Translations under genes and position numbers: made by a program
Assembly (NCBI GenBank): GCA_940671915.1
Contig: CALNVZ010003434.1
Location: 9,221,662-9,285,661 of the forward strand
DNA from: Paracentrotus lividus
Lineage: Eukaryota > Echinodermata > Echinoidea > Camarodonta > Echinidae
Direction: 5' to 3'
Length of the DNA: 64,000 bases
Notes under the pieces: model-generated
Seen by the model: only the letters and a program-made list of their open reading frames with translations
Told to the model about the DNA's origin: nothing
Database searches by the model: none
Part shown: piece after piece, positions 60,120-64,000 of the stretch
Layout of the letters: each line of letters begins with the position of its first letter
Position numbering within the stretch: the stretch's first letter is position 1

Positions 60120-62700
60120 AAGGCACTGGTCATGTCACTCACATTTTGGATGTCGTGTCACTCACAACACATATAGAGGTGGACCATTTTACACAGTGAG
60201 GGAATGATTGATAAACACAATAAATATCAGAGAGGTACACTATTCATATACATATACCAGCACTTATGGTACCCTTACAGATCTACATGGGCACAAATCC
60301 AACCATAACCAATGATGGTCAGAAACCCGTCTTTTTTCTGTCGTGTCACTCACGCACTGGTTTTTTAATCATAATTTCCAGGACCAATTGTAAAATTCAA
60401 ATCCAACTGGTAATGACATATGCCACTCCTACCATGCCTACATTATACATAATATACCTACCTACCTACCAGGTCGGCTAAACTGCCGAGACCTAGTACG
60501 AATCCTACAGTTATCCCTGTTGTGCATGCAGTTCTTCAGCTCGTTCTGTTCCAACTACCCCAGCATCCGATTTCATGATGTCTCGGTATGTTCTTGCGTT
60601 TTCTACCACGCCCCCGACGTCCATGCGTGGCTCCCAAAGGATGAGACTGCTGGCGGCCAACTCTGGGTGTCGAAAACAATGACCAGCAAGCTGCATTCTT
60701 CTTGTTGCTATCTTGTCACCTATTTTGGGTAGTTTTCCATAGAGCGTCTTGTTTGGTATGTGTTGTCTCCAGTTGATGTTGAGCGCCGTTCTGAGCATTC
60801 TTGTGTAACACCCATTAAGAGACTTCTCCAGCATTGGGGTGACTGTCCATGCTTCACAGCCGTACAGCAGTATTTTCCACAGTTGCAATGAAGAAGCCTA
60901 GTTTGATACCTCGGACAAGTGAGACTTCCAGACAGCACTCATTTTATTGAGAGCTTTCCAGGCTATTGCCCTCCTGATCTTGACATCAGTTTCGGTTGAA
61001 TTTACCCATGATCCCAGGTATTTAAAGTCCTCTACCTCTTTTAGGGCATTCATTACCTGACCTTGTCCTCAGTGAGTCATGTTGTGGTACATTGTATGTC
61101 ATAAACTCTGTTTTTCTGGAGTTAAGTCCAAGCCAAACCTTGCACATTCTACTTCTATCCTTTGCAGAAGTTGTTGAGCCTCGTCGATCTGATTGCTTAA
61201 CAGGCAGATGTCGTCAGCAAAATCTAAATCTGTAATTCTGACTGCTTGGACTCTTCTAGATCTTCTTGGAGTTACAATAAATCCAAGCTCAGCTCCTGGA
61301 CCATCTGTAGCCGTCTCAGAGCATAGTCGAGAACTATAATAAAGAGGAAGGGTGCAAGAGTATCTCCTTGTAGGACTCTGCGAGAATGTTAAATTCTTCC
61401 GTCTCTCCATCTGGTGTTACAACTTTAGCCCTTGTGTTAGTGTACATGTTGTTAATGGCATTTAGTAGATTTGGTGGTATACCGTAGGCTTTTAGTATTT
61501 TCATCATCTTCTTGCGATGGATTGAATCGAAAGCTTTCTTGAAGTCAACAAATGTCAGCACGCAGACAGGTTGTTCAGCTTTACCTCTTCGATGATGCGT
61601 CTAAGAGCCAGGATTTGAGCAACCGTGGTTCTACCTCGCCTAAATCCGTTCTGATTGATTCTCAGTTCTGGATCAATAGCTTCTCTTATCCGGTTGAGTA
61701 TCATGCGATTGAATAACTTTGCAATGATACACGTCAAGCTGATTCCTCTGTAGTTATCGGTATTGGAGAGATTACCCTTCTTGGGGACTGGTATGATGTT
61801 AGAGAGTGACCACTGCTGAGGTTTCTTGTTCTCTATCAACACCTTGTTACATATTTTGATGACAACATCGTCCAGATCACAGCTCTTAAATACCTCAGGG
61901 GGGATGTTATCTGGCCCTGCACTCTTGCCTTGCCTCAAAGAAGACTTTGCCTTTTCATATTCTCCTTTTGTGAAGGGACCATCTTCTATTCCGAGGTCTG
62001 CAAAAACAGTTGGTACTTCCTCGTCAGTGTCCGGTGTATGTGCTGGTGTGCCTAGCAACTTCTGAAAGTGGTTATACCAGGTACTCACTCTCTCCTCTGG
62101 ACTTGCCCAGCAACCTGGCCTTCTTTGATGTTTTCCTTCCGGTGATCTCATTAATTACTCTCCAAGCCTCTCCATACTGGCCAGCACCATTGACATTCTG
62201 TATTCTGTCTATTTTCTCCTTCACGTCCTTCTCCTTCAATGTGTTATATGTTTCATACAACTTTTCCTTAGCCTCCTTCAAGAGTATGTTGTCTTCCTCT
62301 AAGCCTGTCGAGGTGAATTTTGACTAGCCTCCTTCATTTTTCTCTTGCCTCAGTCAAGTCTGGGTGTTTGGAGTACAGCTCTCTTTTAGTGTGTGTTTTC
62401 CTGGGTACACAGGCCATCATTGCAGCCTTGTTTGCTTCCACGAATCTCTCATACATGTCTGTTGGATTTCTTCGATGTTAAGAATCTTTCGAACGATTCT
62501 CACCTCAACTGTATATTGATCTTGTAAATTAGGATTCACAGAGAATTTATTCCAGTCAAACTTTGTTCGCTGTTTTGCCTTCGTAATACGGTAGTCATGA
62601 TCCATTCATAACCTACACGTGCAAAGATATGCGCCCTTCTATCAGTCCAAATGTCGTGTCACTCACGTTTGAATATGAGTACAATATAACACATTGAGTG
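60120..62700 (+). repeat. Repeat with GTGTCACTCAC motifs, split by a LINE
   Basis: GTCACTCAC occurs at about 60135, 60158, 60349 and, beyond the LINE, 62657, usually as GTCGTGTCACTCAC. Two motifs about 22 bp apart, then one about 190 bp on, mirrors the spacing of TCACGCGAGTCAC in repeat R1 (3706, 3728, 3913). Text before the third motif is also alike (GGTCAGAAACCCGTC against GGTCAAAAACCTTCA). Confidence 0.6.
60490..62630 (-). pseudogene. LINE reverse transcriptase (non-LTR ORF2), multiply frameshifted, 5'-truncated
   Basis: From right to left on the minus strand: pre-RT linker (62605-62072, RTKFDWNKFSVNPNLQDQY, GEAWRVINEITGRK); RT fingers (62151-61555, GKSAGPDNIPPEVFK, WSLSNIIPVPKKGN, YRGISLT, QNGFRRGRTT); first catalytic Asp block (61561, FVDFKKAFDSIHRKK); active site LDFADDICLLS (about 61230); C-terminal LLYGCEAWTVT, RMLRTALNINW, GHCFRHPE (60888-60511). 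At least four frame breaks and no endonuclease domain. The closest types are RTE/CR1-like craniofacial-type elements; the clade is not settled. Confidence 0.9.
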
Positions 62701-63340
62701 ATTTCACGTTCGGTGTTGGTGTTAGTGTTAGCAGAGTGAAATTCTGCTAAAATCGAGCTCAAACACCGAGCTCAGATGAGAGTCGATACCGATATCCCAA
62801 CACGCGCGGATCGATAGCCTAACACCGTCTGAAGAAAAATGGCGTCGACGCAATTCGTAGCGAAGTACCGGTTTTGTTGTTTAAAATTGTTCGAATATAC
62901 CTGAAGAAGGCCCTGAAAGGTTAGAATCATACCAGTAAATCGAAAATTAATCCTTCTTCAAACCTGTCTTTGATACGAATTTACCTCATGATGGATGAAG
63001 GTAGGTCACGTGGTACTAATCTAGCCCGGTTCACAGCTCTTTTTTCTCTCTCTCTCTATACCAACGGACAAGTTTCTATGCATATTAAAACAGCTATAGC
63101 CTAACATCAGACAGTGTGTTTGCAGCTTCGAATAGACATATACAGTCTGTCCCACAAAAATGCTAATGGCACTTTAGATGCGTATAATATAAAGATTACA
63201 CTATTTTATTATTTATAACTTTACGCAAGTAAACTACAATTCATTTTATACAATTGGATGAAATTTTATGTAATGTGGCCCAGTAATTACAAAGATATGA
63301 GCATTTTGTCATCACACATCAGGAAACCTCTCCATGTTTT
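62700..63340. other. Intergenic, GC-richer block at 62730-62880, no gene called
   Basis: CpG-containing text (ACACGCGCGGATCGATAG, ATGGCGTCGACGCAATTCG) gives a 21-codon frame only, with no recognisable domain. It might be a promoter or first exon of another gene, but nothing supports that beyond composition. Confidence 0.35.
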
Positions 63341-63344
63341 GTAT

Positions 63345-63990
63345 TAAGTATAAAGTACCGGATATATCGAATAAAAGAAACCCAAGTTTGATCATTAATA
63401 TTTTGAAACATATTTCAGTAGTGATTATAAAATTTATATCACTGTAAAGTGCAACTCATTACCATTTTAATGATACCTCTCTCAGCTCACCAATATCAGG
63501 CATCGCTGAACCCCCCTGTTCTGAAAATCTCGCAAAATTGTGAGTTGTTTACTTCCATGCTCCTTGAGATGGGTTGTTCAAATGTGCCTAAAAGGAAACC
63601 CAACTTTGATCATCAATAAATCAGAAAATATTACAGACGTGATTATGAAGTTTATGTCACTGGAAAGTGCAACTCATCATTTTAATGATACCTCTCTTAG
63701 CTCACCATTCTCATGCATCAATGAACCCCATCGTTCTAAAAAATTGTCTCTCAAAATTGTGATTGGTTCCTTTTCATACTCTTTGAGATGAGTTGTTTGA
63801 ATGTGCCTAAACATGATTAGCTATTCTACGTAAAGCATTCCAATGATTTTCAATAATGGTTTTGATAAATGGGTTGGAAATGCCTAGTTAGTCTATCAAG
63901 CTCATCATCCAGGTAATTTATTCATGTTACAGCTCACGACAGCCCAGAAAACCTTAAGTTTACCGTGGATAATGAAAAACTAAAATCATG
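63345..63990 (+). repeat. Dispersed repeat G, with an internal tandem duplication
   Basis: Two roughly 210-bp halves (about 63375-63590 and 63590-63800) repeat AAGAAACCCAAGTTTGATCAT / AAGGAAACCCAACTTTGATCAT, GTGCAACTCAT and GATACCTCTCTTAGCTCACC. The last part (63800-63985) matches 28370-28580. Non-coding. Confidence 0.75.
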
Positions 63991-64000
63991 ACAGTGCATC

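Noticed and set aside
62840..62910. First exon of a downstream gene starting ATGGCGTCGACG
   Set aside because: The frame ends after 21 codons with no convincing donor; only composition supports it.

Overview
The window is eukaryotic, AT-rich and intron-dense, with many microsatellites, fold-back elements, MITEs, LINE fragments, a Tc1 element and an LTR retrotransposon. This repeat spectrum, together with a large mosaic EGF/sushi/protease gene built almost entirely on phase-1 introns, suggests a marine invertebrate deuterostome, most likely an echinoderm. That assignment is inference; no species marker was identified.

One host gene dominates, on the + strand from about 16.9 kb to beyond the right edge. 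I reconstructed 22 coding exons (16919-57765, about 963 codons so far) from open frames, AG/GT splice sites and consistent intron phases. In order the protein has: a roughly 70-residue cytoplasmic N-terminus, a signal-anchor helix, two near-identical EGF domains, a SEA domain split over three exons with a GSVRV autoproteolysis-type motif, seven EGF domains (several calcium-binding, with Notch-type O-glycosylation motifs), two six-cysteine sushi domains, five longer calcium-binding EGF domains, an 11-residue linker exon, and the start of a trypsin-like protease (activation site SR/IVGG, catalytic His in TAAHC). The Asp and Ser exons are not visible and probably lie to the right. The layout is that of a type II transmembrane serine protease with a long extracellular stalk.

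Left flank (1-16.9 kb): a Ty3/gypsy element on the - strand (protease, zinc knuckle, gag, long leader with two minisatellites, primer-binding site, 5' LTR). After it come fold-back elements and MITEs, a 2.9-kb TIR element with nested MITEs, an inverted SINE-like pair, a TTAA-flanked palindrome and a decayed LINE.

Introns (17.2-57.6 kb): a Tc1 element interrupted by a LINE 3' fragment; several MITE families; and a 3.8-kb fold-back element at 38.25-42.05 kb carrying a nested TIR element whose empty site survives in the opposite arm. From 47.06 to 50.9 kb lies an indel-ridden second copy of 40.74-44.0 kb, including two sushi exons and one EGF exon. It is followed by a 63-bp minisatellite containing a 25-base N gap. 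This stretch looks like uncorrected long-read gap filling or a false duplication and should not be trusted as gene structure.

Right flank (57.8-64 kb): a MITE, simple repeats, a fold-back element, a GC-rich MITE, a multiply frameshifted LINE reverse transcriptase (- strand) inside a repeat carrying GTGTCACTCAC motifs, and a terminal dispersed repeat.
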